NCBI GenBank assembly: GCA_003136595.1
Contig: PLEY01000135.1
Span: 8,447-57,711 of the forward strand
From: Burkholderiales bacterium
Lineage (GTDB): Bacteria; Pseudomonadota; Gammaproteobacteria; Burkholderiales; Burkholderiaceae_D
DNA: 49,265 nucleotides
Direction of reading: 5' to 3'
The notes beneath the pieces were generated by a model, which saw only the letters and a list, made by a program, of their open reading frames with translations, was not told the DNA's origin and made no database searches. Position numbers and translations under genes: made by a program. Below, piece by piece: positions 9,064 through 17,991 of this stretch; position 1 is the first letter of the stretch, and each line of letters opens with the position of its first letter.

Positions 9064-10386
9064 TCAGCGCAGCAGGCTGCGCTGGGGTCCGTCGCGCAGG
9101 GTCTGCATGCCAAACAGTGCGCCCAGCGCGGCCCACAAGGTCGTGGCCATCGCATAGATCAGAAAATCGTCCGAGAGGTTGCGCACCACGGCCGCAACCA
9201 GCGTCGCGACGATGCCGGCGTAGGCGATCGCGGCCACCTCGCTCTCGCTCGCGCGCCGTCGCGCGCAGCGGATCAGTTCCGCGAAGACGCCCAGGTAGAG
9301 GGCGACGCCGACCAGGCCCAGCTGCAGCCAGCTGTTCAGAAAGACGTTGTGGGCATGCGAGATCGCCGCGCGTTCCTCGCCGGCCAGGATGGGGTTGTCG
9401 CGGCTCGCGTAGGCCAGACCGGGCACCGTGCGTCCATAGCCCACGCCGACATAGGGGTGCTGCATGCCCAGGCGCAGGTACTCGCGCCACATCGCGGGCC
9501 TCGCGTCGGTCTGGGCGAGCGTCAGGGCCGCCGATCCCCAGGGCGGTGTCCTATGGGTGAGCTGGATCAGGCGCTCGCGCGATGCGGTCTCGATGGCCAG
9601 GGGAACAAAGAGGACGGTGAGGATGGCGATCGCCCAGACCGCCCGCTCGAGCCGGCTACGGATCAGGACCGCGCTCGGATCGACGGCGCTGCGCGCCCGG
9701 TCGCGCCAGGGCAGGCACAGGAAAAACGCGATCGAGGCCAGGGGCAGTACGGCGAACGAATTGCGGTTCTTGGAGATCGCGACCACGAACATCAGGGCCG
9801 CTACAAGCAGGACGCTGCGCACCCGGCGGTTGCGCCCCTTCCAGAACATCCAGCTAAGGAGAGGTCCAAGGCACAGGATCGCAAACATGCTGGCATCGCC
9901 GACCCCCGGGTACCAGTGGGGCAGGGGCCGCTCGATCGTCAGGAAACTGTCCTCGGGGATCCATGCGTCGGCAGCTCCCACGGGCAGCAGATCGAAGGCT
10001 GAGATCGCAGCCAGGACGAGCAGCCCGAGTGCCAGACCACTTAGCACCCACTTGGGCGTGCGTTCGGCCCGCGTCATGGAGTAGGCGGCGATGTACGCGC
10101 CCAAGGGGATCCACAGGTCGCTCTTGAGCTTGCCAAAGGAGATGGAGGGCTCGGCCGACCACGCGAGGGAGAGTGTCGCCCAGAGGACGTAGGCGAGGAG
10201 CACGTGACGTCCGGGAAGCTCCCGCCAGCCCGACGCGCCCGAGACCACGAGCGTAGCAAGGAGCGTCAGCACCGCCAGGCTATTGCGCAGGCCCGTCACG
10301 TGTCCGAGCGGCAGCACGATCATCCAGGCCAGCCAGAAAAGTCGCAGCAGGAGGACCGATGGAGGCGTGCGTTCGGAGGGATTCAT
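9064..10386 (-). CDS. O-antigen ligase/polymerase family membrane protein (Wzy_C)
   Basis: The 440-residue protein is built of many hydrophobic segments (about ten to twelve) with the large periplasmic loop of the WaaL/Wzy superfamily. The periplasmic loop contains HPYVGVGYGRTVPGL followed by SHAHNVFLNSWLQLGLVG. The SHAHN...FL...LGLVG pattern, with its histidine, is the hallmark of the Wzy_C domain. Members either ligate O-antigen to lipid A-core or polymerise repeat units; the sequence alone does not say which. ATG at 10386 was chosen because upstream codons lack membrane character. It converges with the glycosyltransferase-like gene. A tRNA cluster lies upstream. Confidence 0.85.
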   Translation of the reverse strand: MNPSERTPPSVLLLRLFWLAWMIVLPLGHVTGLRNSLAVLTLLATLVVSGASGWRELPGRHVLLAYVLWATLSLAWSAEPSISFGKLKSDLWIPLGAYIAAYSMTRAERTPKWVLSGLALGLLVLAAISAFDLLPVGAADAWIPEDSFLTIERPLPHWYPGVGDASMFAILCLGPLLSWMFWKGRNRRVRSVLLVAALMFVVAISKNRNSFAVLPLASIAFFLCLPWRDRARSAVDPSAVLIRSRLERAVWAIAILTVLFVPLAIETASRERLIQLTHRTPPWGSAALTLAQTDARPAMWREYLRLGMQHPYVGVGYGRTVPGLAYASRDNPILAGEERAAISHAHNVFLNSWLQLGLVGVALYLGVFAELIRCARRRASESEVAAIAYAGIVATLVAAVVRNLSDDFLIYAMATTLWAALGALFGMQTLRDGPQRSLLR

Positions 10387-10561
10387 CGGGAGGCGCACCG
10401 GTGACCGATCCCGCATCCGGGACCGGGGGAAAGATGAGACGCCCGATTTTGCCAGCTTTCCAGAATGGCCCGAGGAAAAGCCCTCACCGACCGCCGGCTG
10501 GGCGGTTTTGGAGTGCCCGACCTGCACCGCTCGGGATATGCGATAATTTTACCGGGCTCAT

Positions 10562-10611
10562 GGGCGGTTATCTCAGCGGTAGAGCACTGCCCCCACACGG
10601 AAAAGGGCTCG
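10562..10611 (+). pseudogene. Degenerate tRNA-Val-like sequence (5' half)
   Basis: The first about 40 bases match the 5' half of the intact tRNA-Val 174 bases downstream: acceptor strand GGGCGGT, a D-arm with CTCAG.GGTAGAGCAC, and the anticodon-loop bases CACACGG. After position 10601 the match collapses: the 3' side of the anticodon stem, the T-arm and the 3' acceptor strand with CCA cannot be found. A cloverleaf is therefore impossible as it stands. A GATAAT at 10542-10547, 15 bases upstream, could be a -10 box shared with the intact gene. I read this as a decayed duplicate. Confidence 0.65.
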
Positions 10612-10735
10612 CTAGGTTTCCTGCGAGTTTCCAGCCATTTTTTTGTAAATCGGTGAAGTTGCGCGGATTTTTAGTCAGATTGAGAGGGGCAGGTCGGGGT
10701 GAGTTAGCCGGCACGTCTCGCGGTTTCTGCGTTCC

Positions 10736-10810
10736 GGGCGGTTAGCTCAGGGGTAGAGCACGTCCTTCACACGGACGGGGTCGGGGGTTCGAAACCCTCA
10801 CCGCCCACCA
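10736..10810 (+). tRNA. tRNA-Val (anticodon CAC)
   Basis: The 75-base gene folds into a full cloverleaf. The acceptor stem GGGCGGT pairs with ACCGCCC, followed by encoded ACCA. The anticodon stem CGTCC/GGACG encloses loop TTCACAC, giving anticodon CAC, which reads the valine codon GUG. The T-arm contains the GGTTCGAAACC core. It stands alone apart from the degenerate copy upstream. Confidence 0.95.
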
Positions 10811-10839
10811 AACAGTCGTTCGGCCGGAGCGTGTTGACC

Positions 10840-10860
10840 GCTAACCGCGGCATGGTTAGC
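10840..10860 (+). terminator. Inverted repeat downstream of tRNA-Val, possible terminator
   Basis: A perfect 7-bp stem (GCTAACC / GGTTAGC) with a 7-base loop starts 30 bases after the tRNA. There is no run of T behind it, so it would be a weak intrinsic terminator or only a processing signal. Confidence 0.35.
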
Positions 10861-11286
10861 CAAGTCATCTTCGCCTAGACGCGCCAGAGGATCTTTGGGG
10901 CAGTGTAGGGATCCACGCCATCTTGCCGGGTGTTGAGACGGGTTCTGACCAGTCTGACTCCGGTCCCTAATCCATCACAACCAGGGAGGCAGATTCCCCA
11001 TGGTCTTGCTGGAGAAAGTCACGAACCACTTACCGGCTTCGATGGCGATAGGGAGCCGAAAGCCGGTGGTAAGGCCGGTGGAAAGACCCGCTGGGAGGGT
11101 TCTCGAAGGCGCAGGGGGCATCTGCCAAGGGTCGCTGAATTGAGCGCAACGCAGTGCATGAACAGCTTATGGTCACCTCCTCGGTCAGCGCGTGCGCCAC
11201 ACGGACCTTAAGGGGCGCAAGCCTTCCTGGGAGATGTCCGACCAATGGGGCCCTCACGGCGGCGGCGCTCGATTCGATCCAGTCTT
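10861..11286. other. Intergenic region, no gene recognised
   Basis: Short open frames exist on both strands but none has a family resemblance, a good Shine-Dalgarno sequence or coding-like composition. The right part is the 3' flank of the Crp/Fnr-type gene. Confidence 0.5.
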
Positions 11287-12063
11287 CTATGCCGTGGGCA
11301 GGATCACAGTCGGGATCGATTCGTTATCCATGACCACGCGACGCTGCGGCAGGTAATTCAGCAGCATTTCTGTTTCCTTCTTGACGACGCTGTAACACTC
11401 GCAGCTCAGTGATTCGAGCTTCGGCCGGTCGAGCACCCTGATCGAGCCGCGAGAGTAGGAAATCGCGCCCAGCTGCTGCAGTTTCAACGCGGCCACAGTG
11501 ACCCCTTCACGACGAACACCGAGCATATTGGCAATGAATTCCTGCGTCATGGTCAGGTGGTTGTGTGACAGGCGGTCGATCGACAGCAGGAGCCACCGGC
11601 AAAGCTGCTGATCGATTGAATGATGGCGGTTGCAGACCGCGGTCTGAGCGACCTGGGTGATGAGGGCCTGCGTGTAACGCAGCATCAAGACCAGCAATTG
11701 CCCGTGGCGGCTGAACTCGTCCCTCACGCGCGATCGCGGAAGGCGATAAGCGTAACCGGCGCTTTGAACCAGAGACCGGCTCGGTGTGCTCTCGCCGCCC
11801 ATCAGCAAGGAGATGCCGAGCAGTCCTTCGTTGCCCACCACCAGAATCGCGGTCGATGCACCGTTCTCCATCACGTACTGAAGCGAAATGATGGAGTCCG
11901 TCGGAAAATAAACGTGGCGCATGGAGCGCCCGGACTCATACATGATCGCGCGCAGAGGCAGCGGCACGAGCTCCAGATAGGGGAACAGGCGGCCCTGAAC
12001 TTCAGGCGACAGGGCCGCCAGCAGATGGTTCTGCTGAGGGAAGGGATCTGGTTTGACGGGCAT
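11287..12063 (-). CDS. Crp/Fnr-family transcriptional regulator (copy 1)
   Basis: The 258-residue protein has an N-terminal cyclic-nucleotide-binding-like beta-barrel (about 15-130; YFPTDSIISLQYVMENG, VVGNEGLLGISLLMGG) and a C-terminal winged helix (about 150-230). The recognition region is GVRREGVTVAALKLQ. It lacks the Crp cAMP-binding RTAS-type motif and Fnr N-terminal cysteines, so its ligand is unknown. A conserved C-E-C pair (LSCECYSVV) lies near the end and is shared with the second copy. ATG at 12063 has GAGGTGA six bases upstream. Downstream of its start, on the same strand but further up, are three small stress-type genes, which it may control; this is inferred only from position. 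It is very similar to the protein at 31383-32144. Confidence 0.85.
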   Translation of the reverse strand: MPVKPDPFPQQNHLLAALSPEVQGRLFPYLELVPLPLRAIMYESGRSMRHVYFPTDSIISLQYVMENGASTAILVVGNEGLLGISLLMGGESTPSRSLVQSAGYAYRLPRSRVRDEFSRHGQLLVLMLRYTQALITQVAQTAVCNRHHSIDQQLCRWLLLSIDRLSHNHLTMTQEFIANMLGVRREGVTVAALKLQQLGAISYSRGSIRVLDRPKLESLSCECYSVVKKETEMLLNYLPQRRVVMDNESIPTVILPTA

Positions 12064-12224
12064 GGCGGCTCACCTCGGTTCGGAGTGTGGGGCAGACGAG
12101 ATCGCCCCAACCGAACCGCGTGAGCACGGCTACCGTGCCTTGCGCGCTCCATGCGCCCGTCTGCAGACCGCTTCACCGACGATCCGCATGCCCCGACCTC
12201 AAGTATAGAGCGCGCAAACTCCCG

Positions 12225-12542
12225 CTACTTGGCGCTGACCGTGAGATTGTTGTGCACCGCTCGGACCCCGGTCACCTTGGTCGCCAGATCGGTGGCCCGC
12301 TTGGACTCATCCTTGCTTTCCACATTTCCAGTCAGATCCACAACCCCATGATCAGAACGAACACTGATGTCGCGTCCCTTGACCCATTTGTCTTCCGCAA
12401 AACTTGCCTTCACCTTGGTGGTGATGGTGGCGTCATCTATATACTGCCCACTCGTATCGGTGCTCGTATCCACCGCATAGCTGCAAAGGGGTGCAAGCAA
12501 CGCCCCCGCCAGGGCCAGACTCCCGACAAATTTGAATTTCAT
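12225..12542 (-). CDS. BON-domain periplasmic protein
   Basis: This 105-residue protein has a signal peptide (MKFKFVGSLALAGALLAP...SYA) and one BON domain. The BON pattern is clear: DDATITTKVKASFAED, then DISVRSDHGVVDLTGNVES and ATKVTGVRAVHNNLTV. BON domains (as in OsmY) occur in periplasmic proteins induced by osmotic or envelope stress and are thought to bind membranes. The start is ATG at 12542, because the signal peptide begins there; an upstream in-frame extension is spurious. It sits downstream of DUF3309 and CsbD genes on the same strand, with small gaps, probably forming one stress-induced unit. Confidence 0.88.
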   Translation of the reverse strand: MKFKFVGSLALAGALLAPLCSYAVDTSTDTSGQYIDDATITTKVKASFAEDKWVKGRDISVRSDHGVVDLTGNVESKDESKRATDLATKVTGVRAVHNNLTVSAK

Positions 12543-12577
12543 CTCTTCAACTCCCAGATCTTTTATTCGAAGACGAC

Positions 12578-12733
12578 TTAGAGTCGTCCAGCCAGTAGCA
12601 GAACGAGCACGATGACTACGACCAGGCCCAAGCCCCCGCTGGGGTAGTAGCCCCAATTTCTGCTGTGTGGCCAGGTCGGAATTACGCCGATCAACAACAG
12701 AACCAATACGACGAGTAAGACTGTTCCGAGCAT
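12578..12733 (-). CDS. DUF3309 small membrane protein
   Basis: A 51-residue protein with two hydrophobic helices (LLVVLVLLLIGVIP and GLVVVIVLVLLLAGRL) joined by WPHSRNWGYYPSGGLG. This layout, with WPHS and WGYYPSG, is the hallmark of the DUF3309 family. Function is unknown; family members usually lie near stress genes such as CsbD. ATG at 12733 is preceded by AGAGG (AGAGGAAAAGC) at suitable distance. It lies 35 bases upstream of the BON gene start and 47 bases downstream of the CsbD stop. Confidence 0.85.
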   Translation of the reverse strand: MLGTVLLVVLVLLLIGVIPTWPHSRNWGYYPSGGLGLVVVIVLVLLLAGRL

Positions 12734-12780
12734 GCTTTTCCTCTAGATCCGTGTGGGTGGGTTGACCTGCCGCGCGAAGG

Positions 12781-12972
12781 CTAGGAGCCCTTGATTGCCT
12801 TCTTGATGTCTTCCTTGACATCGCCAAACGTCGATTGAATCACGCCAACATTCTTTTGCACGGAGCCTTCTGCCTCGAGGTCTTCGTTGCCGACGATCTT
12901 GCCAGCCGTCTCCTTGACCTTGCCTGCGACTTCGTTCACGCGTCCCTTGACTTGATCCTTGTTCACGCCCAT
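12781..12972 (-). CDS. CsbD-family stress protein
   Basis: The 63-residue, charged, soluble protein matches the CsbD family (E. coli YjbJ): NKDQVKGRVNEVAGKVKETAGK followed by NEDLEAEGSVQKN and DVKEDIKKAIKGS. These abundant small proteins belong to the general stress response; the molecular role is not established. The start at 12972 has a near-perfect Shine-Dalgarno sequence (AAGGAGGT, seven bases upstream), suggesting high expression. It is the first gene of the CsbD-DUF3309-BON group. A longer in-frame reading upstream is non-coding. Confidence 0.9.
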   Translation of the reverse strand: MGVNKDQVKGRVNEVAGKVKETAGKIVGNEDLEAEGSVQKNVGVIQSTFGDVKEDIKKAIKGS

Positions 12973-13983
12973 GACCAGTACCTCCTTGAAGTTGGGTAGA
13001 CAAACTGCGACGGGTCCTGCGAAAAACGAGACGTACTGTACGGTACCGCTGCGGCCGCGTCGGTGTGCTGTCGCACCGAAGCCAGACCCGAGGTTCAGCC
13101 GTGGCGGCCTTTTCCATTTTCGACGCACCTGTCCATGATCTGCGCCACTTGTGCGCGAGTCGGGCCATCAAGCTCAGCGCCCGGCTCGACCTCGGCCCCG
13201 ATGTTCTCAGTTACACAATGCTCAAGACAGCGAAGCGCCTTGTTCGCCCGCGGCTAGATGCTGCCAGAGCGGGGGTAGGGTCTGCAGTGCGAACGGGGTG
13301 CAATCCACTAGCGGTCTCTGCCGATCCCTGCACATCGGGGTCTTTAAAAATCAGATGCTTACGGTGGATAGGGGAGATTGGGCGCGCCGAACTCGTTGCG
13401 GACCGCGCAGATCACAGGGTCCATACCCGGTATCCCCCACCCAGCCGACTCCATTTCCGTCCATGACATCCCGCCACGGCCGCGCATCACTAGAGGTTGG
13501 GGGGCATCCGCGCCTTATCGGGCGCGCTGATCGGGGCGCGGCCCAGGGGGCGGATCAGAACGCCTCAGAGCGGCGGCAGGCCAAGCCCGAGCCGGCACGC
13601 CGAGTCAAATTGTTATCCCTTTCGAGCCGAATCGGCTGTAACCTCGGGGCTCCTAGAGGCGCCTCAGGTTTTCTCCGCTTGTGCCGATCTGACGGGAGGC
13701 ACCTGGCGCCACGGTCCGGTTTCGAGGGGCAGCCGGGGGCCGCAGACCCCATTCGTCCACTGGCGAAGAGGCGCGCACTCGGCGGCACGGTTTGTCAAGG
13801 AAAGCCCGTGGTCTCGTCGCTTGTGACGTGAACCCAACGGGAATGGTGGATTCGGCCGGATTTGGGATCAGTTGCATCATGGATGTGAACGGGTCGCTGT
13901 CCAAGACCGGGAGATTTAGGCACAATCTCAGCGAATCTAGGGCTAAACCTTAGGACTCCGTCCATTTTCAGGGGGGCGAGCGG
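12973..13983. other. 1-kb intergenic region between divergent genes
   Basis: It holds the promoters of csbD (left) and fimV (right). I found no open frame with family resemblance on either strand, no tRNA and no clear repeat. The size is large for a promoter region and may hide a small RNA or a decayed gene. Confidence 0.5.
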
Positions 13984-16437
13984 GTGCAAAGAGAAGTCGA
14001 GAACAGAGCCAGGGGGCGATGCGTCGCGTGGTCGTCGCGCGCCTGTGCCTTCATATTCGCAGGCCACGCGCGAGCCACCCCGCGGATCGGGAGGAGTTGC
14101 GCGGCCACTGCCGGTCTGGGTGGATTATTACTGTTGTGGGGCGCGAGCGTTCAGGCCTTGGGTCTTGGTCCCCTGCAGCTCCGCTCGGCCCTGGGGGAGC
14201 CCCTTCGCATGCGCGTGGCGGTATCCGCGGCGAGCATGGAGGAGGTCGGCTGCGTGCAGGTCAAGGCCCATGGCGACGATCTGCCGGTGCCTTCGGCCAT
14301 CCGCTCCCAGGTCATCACTACGGATCGGGGCCTGTTCATCGAGATCACGACACTTGCGCCGATCAGCGACCCGGCGCTTGAACTGGTCGTGACCGCAGGC
14401 TGTTCGGGACCCGTGAGCCGCGAATATGTCCTGCTGCTGGATCCGCCACCCCTCATTCCGGTTGCCCGCGAGACACCGAGCGAAGCCATCGCCCCGCCGC
14501 AGGCGGCGAGCGAGGCGCCCCGGCCCGTGACCTCGGAGCCCCCGCGGGCCCGCCGGCCGGTCACGACCCCGTTGGCCCCGCCGCGTTCTGGCGCGGGTGC
14601 GGGTCTGCACGGCACACCTGGCGCTCCCCCGGTCAGCGCCCAGGCGGCACCGCCCCCGAAGGTACAGAACCGGACACCTCCCCCTGCAACGCCTGCAGTA
14701 GCGACCAAGTCGGGCACGAGCACGGCGAGCTCAGAACCCGGCCGGGGCGACGCACTACGCGTCACGCCGGCCCAGCCGCTTGCAGCGGAGCGCCCTGCCG
14801 CCAAACCGGCCGAAACTCCGCCAGCCGCTGTCACCTCCAACCTTGCGAGCACCGAGTCGGCCGGTGCCAATGGTTCTCCCGGCGCAGCGGCAAGCGCCGC
14901 TGCCGCTGGATCCGCAGCCGGTCCCAACCCCGCGGCCGTGCGCGAGCAGGAACTCGAGAAGCAACTGCAACTGCTCTCGACGCAGGTGGAGGCCCTGCAG
15001 CTGCAGATGCAGGCGGTCAGTGAGCGTAACCGTGAGCTGGAAAGCCGCTCGCCGAAGTCGCTCTACACCTGGCTGCTCGGGGCACTTGCGCTGGTGGCTC
15101 TGGCGCTCGCCGCCTGGTTCGGCTGGAGCTATCGCAATCTGCAGCGGCGCAGTGCCGCGCGGCCGTGGTTCGAGCAGACTCAGATGGGGCCGGTCGTAAC
15201 ACCACCCAGACCCGCGTCGCGCCGCGAGAGCGAGGCGCGCGACGAGAGCATCGACGAGCCCGAGTTCACCGGGACCGACGGCATCGAGGCGACTGAGATG
15301 CTGGCGTCAGATCCGTTCGGTGGCGCCGCCGCACTGGTGCGCCCACCGGTCGCACCGGTTCCTGGCCCAAGCGCACCGGTTCCAACCAGCCGTCCGTTCG
15401 TCAGTGCGGAAGCCGAGGCGACCGAACGCGCCAAGGCCCAAGCCCTCGTCCAGGCGCGGATCGCAGCGCAGGTACCCCCGCTCGCTCCAAAGGCACCGCC
15501 TCTCGCGCCGCCGCCTGCACCGACACCGGTCTCCCCGCCTGTGGCCCCGCCCGAGCTCGCGCCGCTCGCCGTGCCCCCCGAGGCACCGCTTGTCGCCGAC
15601 AGTAATTTTTCTGATGAGGCCATTGAGAGCCTGCTTGGCATCTCTACGGTGGCGCTGCAAAGGACCAATCCCGGCGGGACGATCGAACCCCCGCCCTCGT
15701 TGGTCACTCCGGCTCCCGCCGCCGATGCAGGCAAGAAGGATCAGCGCCCGCTCGAGGCAATCCTTGATATCGATCTTAGCAAGACTGAGGCCGCCGCCGA
15801 CTTGCGCGAATCTGTGGTCGATGCGATGAACCCGCTCGACTTCGAACTTCCGGCACTGAACCTGACCAAGACGGAGGACAAAGGCCCCGCAGAAGCGCCA
15901 GGCGCCCAGCGGATCATGAGGACCACGACTGGGTTCGAGTCCAGTTCGGTCGAGCCGGTGCAGGGCGAGCATGCCTCGGTGCAGTTCCGGCTGACCCAGT
16001 TTGCGTCAGTCGTCGATCGTGCGAAGGAGATGCAGCGCTCAGGGGATCCGACCAAGGCGATCGCTCTGTTGCGCGAGTACGTCCTGCGCGACGATCTCGC
16101 GGCAACCATGGTGTGGCTGATGCTCTTCGATCTGTATCGCCAGGTCGACAAGAAGCCGGTCTACGATGCCCTCGCGGAGAACTTCGAGCGTCGCTACAAG
16201 AGACCGATGGTCCCCTGGAAGGAACCGCTCACTGTCAAGACCCCCCAGTCGCCGCTGGCTCTGAACCAGGAACTGGATCTGCGTATCAATGCCCTGTGGG
16301 GGACGCACGAGGGCATCGAGCTGCTGCGCGATCTCACCTGCGGTGTCGATCAGCCCGATCGGATCGTGTTCAACGCGGAGTTGCAGCGCGATCTGCTACA
16401 GCTTGCCAAGGTGTTTCCGATCGACGATACCGAGTAG
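13984..16437 (+). CDS. fimV: FimV-family peptidoglycan-binding/polar hub protein
   Basis: The 817-residue protein has the FimV layout. After a signal peptide ending at about residue 58 (GASVQA) comes the FimV N-terminal domain, starting LGLGPLQLRSALGEPLRMRV. A Pro/Ala-rich stretch follows, then a predicted coiled coil (about 315-350, EKQLQLLSTQVEALQLQMQ), one membrane span (about 360-382, LLGALALVALALAAWFGW), a long acidic/Pro-rich cytoplasmic region, and a C-terminal helical repeat domain (about 655-775, VVDRAKEMQRSGDPTKAIALLREYV). FimV organises the cell pole and type IV pili in gammaproteobacteria. No LysM motif is obvious in the periplasmic part. GTG at 13984 gives a long arginine-rich n-region, so the exact start is uncertain. 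The usual neighbours (asd, truA) are absent. Confidence 0.85.
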   Translation: MQREVENRARGRCVAWSSRACAFIFAGHARATPRIGRSCAATAGLGGLLLLWGASVQALGLGPLQLRSALGEPLRMRVAVSAASMEEVGCVQVKAHGDDLPVPSAIRSQVITTDRGLFIEITTLAPISDPALELVVTAGCSGPVSREYVLLLDPPPLIPVARETPSEAIAPPQAASEAPRPVTSEPPRARRPVTTPLAPPRSGAGAGLHGTPGAPPVSAQAAPPPKVQNRTPPPATPAVATKSGTSTASSEPGRGDALRVTPAQPLAAERPAAKPAETPPAAVTSNLASTESAGANGSPGAAASAAAAGSAAGPNPAAVREQELEKQLQLLSTQVEALQLQMQAVSERNRELESRSPKSLYTWLLGALALVALALAAWFGWSYRNLQRRSAARPWFEQTQMGPVVTPPRPASRRESEARDESIDEPEFTGTDGIEATEMLASDPFGGAAALVRPPVAPVPGPSAPVPTSRPFVSAEAEATERAKAQALVQARIAAQVPPLAPKAPPLAPPPAPTPVSPPVAPPELAPLAVPPEAPLVADSNFSDEAIESLLGISTVALQRTNPGGTIEPPPSLVTPAPAADAGKKDQRPLEAILDIDLSKTEAAADLRESVVDAMNPLDFELPALNLTKTEDKGPAEAPGAQRIMRTTTGFESSSVEPVQGEHASVQFRLTQFASVVDRAKEMQRSGDPTKAIALLREYVLRDDLAATMVWLMLFDLYRQVDKKPVYDALAENFERRYKRPMVPWKEPLTVKTPQSPLALNQELDLRINALWGTHEGIELLRDLTCGVDQPDRIVFNAELQRDLLQLAKVFPIDDTE

Positions 16438-16458
16438 CGCAGCAAAGGCTCGCTGCGC
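16437..16458 (+). terminator. Hairpin directly after fimV
   Basis: A perfect 7-bp stem (GCGCAGC / GCTGCGC) with an 8-base loop begins at the last base of the fimV stop codon. No T-run follows, so if it terminates it is not a classical strong intrinsic terminator. Confidence 0.45.
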
Positions 16459-16983
16459 AGGCGACCGACGTGAGGCTCCGACTGCGCAGGCCTCAATACG
16501 CTGCAAAGCCTCGCGGCCGTGCAGCGCGTCACGAGGTCGCCCGCCACCAAACCGCTTGCGCCATTGTAGTGGGGGTTTCCTGCTTCTGTGAGCTGAGCGT
16601 GGGACGCTTGCGGGCACCACGACTTGACATGGTCTCGAAGGCTTGGGGGACCCGCGTGTTGCAACGCAGGGCACCGGTTCGGGGTCTTCCGCCTCGACCT
16701 GAAACCAATCCCGAAAGGCCAATCCCGAGAGAATTCCACTACAGCGTCGCGGAACGTTGGTTCAGTCATGCCCTATGGCTGCTCTCGAGAGTGCGCGCAC
16801 GAGGCACTTGCGCGGTGGTAAAAAGCGTATGACGCCAGGTGTGGCTCGACCACAAGCTTGCCGGGGCGGCGCGCATTCATTGGCCTGGGCACGGCGTGCC
16901 GGCCGGTGTTCAGCGCCGCTCCTCCACGTCTCCGCCCGCTGCGGGCAGCCTCACGTCGGGTGCCATTTCCAGAGAGGGATGGG
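16459..16983. other. Intergenic region between fimV and panE
   Basis: About 525 bases without a recognisable gene. The right end supplies the AGAGAGGGA ribosome-binding site of the next gene. Open frames that extend through it show no coding character. Confidence 0.5.
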
Positions 16984-17991
16984 TTGGAAAATGATTTGAT
17001 CGTCATCGCCGGCGCCGGCACCATCGGCTGTTATCTGGGCGGGCTCTTGCAGGCTGCCGGGGCCGAGGTCGTGTTCCTCGGGCGGGCGCGGATTGCCGCT
17101 GAACTGGCCGAGTTCGGCCTGACACTTACGGACCGCGACGGGGCTCGCGCCCACCTTCCTGGAAGCGCGATCCGAGCCACAACCGAGGTGGACGTCCTCG
17201 CCCGGGCGGCCCTGGTCCTCGTCACGGTCAAAAGCGGCGGCACCGAGGAAATCGGTCGCGCCCTCGGAAGTCACGCCCAGCCGGGCACGCTCGTGGTGTC
17301 CCTGCAAAATGGCGTGGGCAATGTCGCCCTGTTGCGCTCCTTGGCCGTGAACCAAGAGGTTGTAGCCGGCATGGTCCCCTTTAACGTCGTCCACCTGGGC
17401 AAGGGGTGCTTTCATCGGGCGACGGCCGGTGCACTCGTGATCGAGTCCGGAGTGCCGGCAATAGCCGAGCGGCTTCGCACGACGGGTCTTGCGGTCATCG
17501 AGCATCCTGACATGCAGGCCGTCGCGTGGGGCAAGCTCCTCATCAACCTGAACAATGCTCTGAATGCCCTCTCTGGACTGCCGCTCGCCCAGCAACTGGC
17601 CGTGCGGGCGTGGCGTCGCGTGCTCGCCGATTGCATCGACGAGGGCCTAAGTGCCCTGAGCCGGGCCGGTATCACGCCCGCCCAGGCCGGGCCGCTTGCG
17701 CCTCGCCTCTTACCCTTCGTCATGCGCCTGCCTGACTGGCTCTTCCGCCAAGTGGCCCGTGCGCAGCTGCGGATCGATCCCCTGGCGCGTTCATCCATGT
17801 GGGAGGATCTGGAGCGGGGCAGGCCGACGGAAATCGACTATCTCCAGGGAGCGATCGTGTCCCTCGCACGCGAAGTGGGGACGGCAGCCCCCACCAACGC
17901 CCGCATCCAGGCCCTGGTGCATCGGGCCGAAAGCGCCCAGCGCGGCTCGCCCCGGCTCGATCCGGCCGCGCTCGGGTCAGAGTCAGGGTAG
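16984..17991 (+). CDS. panE: 2-dehydropantoate 2-reductase (ketopantoate reductase)
   Basis: The family reduces ketopantoate to pantoate with NADPH for coenzyme A synthesis. The 335-residue protein starts with the Rossmann motif GAGTIGCYLGGLL (GxGxxG at residues 10-15). The ketopantoate reductase C-terminal domain carries the catalytic lysine region (AWGKLLINLNNALNAL) and the substrate-binding SSMWEDLERGRPTEIDYLQGAIV. The start is TTG at 16984, because AGAGAGGGA lies just upstream and the Rossmann fold begins right there; a longer in-frame extension from 16858 is unlikely. The insert after GLPLAQQLAVRAWRRV suggests a divergent paralogue, so another 2-oxoacid substrate is possible. No pan genes are adjacent. 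Confidence 0.85.
   Translation: MENDLIVIAGAGTIGCYLGGLLQAAGAEVVFLGRARIAAELAEFGLTLTDRDGARAHLPGSAIRATTEVDVLARAALVLVTVKSGGTEEIGRALGSHAQPGTLVVSLQNGVGNVALLRSLAVNQEVVAGMVPFNVVHLGKGCFHRATAGALVIESGVPAIAERLRTTGLAVIEHPDMQAVAWGKLLINLNNALNALSGLPLAQQLAVRAWRRVLADCIDEGLSALSRAGITPAQAGPLAPRLLPFVMRLPDWLFRQVARAQLRIDPLARSSMWEDLERGRPTEIDYLQGAIVSLAREVGTAAPTNARIQALVHRAESAQRGSPRLDPAALGSESG

Noticed and set aside
13063-13831. Several open frames in the csbD-fimV gap
   Set aside because: None has a ribosome site, family motif or plausible amino-acid composition.
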